A stretch of DNA of 64,000 nt, taken from contig CAWIMG010000019.1 of NCBI GenBank assembly GCA_963837105.1, positions 9,940 to 73,939 on the forward strand, given 5' to 3'. Positions within the stretch are counted from its first letter, which is position 1. Every line of letters begins with the position of its first letter. The position numbers and the translations under genes were made by a program. The DNA comes from UBA9676 sp963837105. GTDB lineage: Bacteria > Actinomycetota > Actinomycetes > Streptosporangiales > Streptosporangiaceae. Positions 63,064 to 64,000 of the stretch are shown here, in pieces. Under the pieces are notes generated by a model that saw nothing but the letters and a program-made list of their open reading frames with translations, was not told the origin of the DNA and made no database searches.

Positions 63064-63929
63064 CATGTTCTGCCAGCGGGCCCAGCCGCGAGAAGACCCG
63101 CAGCGCGTTCCCGGCCAGCACTCCGGCGAGTACCTCGTCGCCCAGGTTCAGCGCCGCCACCGCACGGGCATTGCGGGCGATGCCCGGCACCCCGGGCCAG
63201 TCGGTCGCGAAGATGAACTTGCGTGCCAGCCTGCGCAGGCTGTAGCGGGCGTAGTACTCGGGCAGCCGCTGCGGCGGCAGCCCGGACAGCTCGATCCAGA
63301 CGTTCTCGTATAGCAGGGCCAGCGACGCCGCGGCGTCGTACCACCAGCCGCGGCCACCGTGCGCCAGCACGACGGTCAGCCCGGGGAAATCGCGCAGCAC
63401 CGGCAGCAGCAGGTCCGGCGCGGCCAGCGAGTTATCGGCGCCGGGGAACGAACTGGTGCCGCAGTGCACCACCACCGGCAGGCCCTGACTGGCGCAGAAC
63501 TGGTAGGCGGGGTACAGCATCGCGTCGGCGGCGCTCACCCCGGCGTGCACCGGGTGCACCTTGAGCCCGACCGCACCCAGCGCCACCTGGCGGGCGGCCT
63601 CGTCCGCCACCGGGTAGTGCAGGTGCGGGTTGACATTGGCGAGGAAGGCGAACCGGGTCAGGGTTGTGCCTGACGATCGGCAGCAGTTCCTCGGCCGGCT
63701 GGATGCCGGTCACCTTCGGGCTGTACTCACACAGCAGGATCGCCCGGTCGGCGCCCTCCGCGGCCAGCAGCCGGTCAAAGGCGGCCGGGACGATCGTTCC
63801 CTCACTGTCGTAGGCGTCCCGCCAGCCGGGCTGGCCGAACCTGGCCACCCAGTCCAGCCAGGCAGGCTTGAGTGTGGGCAGCCGGGCCGGGTGCAGGTGG
63901 GCGTCGATAAGTGGCAGGCCATCCAGCAT
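63050..63929 (-). CDS. Amidohydrolase-2 family protein (frameshifted)
   Basis: The N-terminal frame (ATG 63929) has MLDGLPLIDAHLHPARLPTL with the metal HxH. It then shifts after LLPIVR near 63668 and continues with TLTRFAFLANVNPHLHYP, AVGLKVHPVHAGVSA, GLPVVVHCGTSSFPGADN (metal His), LTVVLAHGGRGWWYDAAASL and KFIFATDWPGVPGI (metal Asp). This is the ACMSD/TIM-barrel hydrolase family (decarboxylases or hydrolases). It lies upstream of boxC on the same strand, with the boxC promoter overlapping its 3' end. Substrate unknown. Confidence 0.85.
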
Positions 63930-64000
63930 GGGACCCCTCTCGGCCAGGTGCCGGGATTCCTCGTCAGCGACCCTAGGGCATGGCCGTGGACCGGGCCGGG
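63930..64000. other. Upstream sequence at the window end
   Basis: These 71 bp precede the amidohydrolase start and extend beyond the window. No gene can be supported. Confidence 0.5.

Overview
This window is chromosomal DNA from a high-GC actinomycete. It has GTG starts, ATGA-type gene overlaps, a mutT1-type Nudix/phosphatase gene next to ppk, a coproporphyrin-type haem pathway (hemE, hemG, hemQ), a DinB/DUF664 gene, a flavin/F420-type luciferase-like oxidoreductase and a large LuxR (LAL) regulator. The genus cannot be fixed from the sequence alone.

Layout. (1) 1-8.25 kb is conserved core: the end of a ferredoxin-NADP reductase, ppk, mutT1, ogt, an RNase D-like gene, DUF3000, a zinc-ribbon protein and hemE. 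(2) 8.3-43.6 kb is an accessory stretch that separates hemE from hemG and hemQ. It holds a glycosyltransferase, an M13 peptidase, a threonine aldolase-like enzyme, a membrane-anchored protein paired with a papain-like protein, an NYN-LOTUS protein and many small ligand-binding proteins (VOC, DinB, YciI, ABM, DUF1905). It also holds a Ser/Thr kinase, a stand-alone LigD phosphoesterase domain, a MarR operon, a complete IS256-type element with an 8-bp target duplication, IS4 and IS110 remnants, and several decayed genes. (3) 43.6-55.2 kb returns to conserved genes: a DUF4349 lipoprotein, hemG, hemQ, PRC-barrel, msrB, DUF1349, valS, a second PRC-barrel and the LAL regulator. (4) 55.2-64 kb is a catabolic region: an LLM oxidoreductase, a D-amino-acid-oxidase-like gene, a benzoate-CoA ligase, a divergent PaaX-type regulator, boxB, boxC and an amidohydrolase. 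Together these point to aerobic benzoyl-CoA epoxidation.

The most promising signals are the box cluster with a matched promoter/operator-like motif in front of the ligase and of boxC, the co-transcribed D-amino-acid oxidase gene, the accessory region splitting the haem genes, and the undescribed anchored-protein/papain-like pair. At least a dozen genes are broken by single-base indels, mostly in G/C runs. One of them is valS, normally essential, so many of these breaks may be sequence errors rather than true pseudogenes. Coordinates for those genes span the whole intended reading frame.
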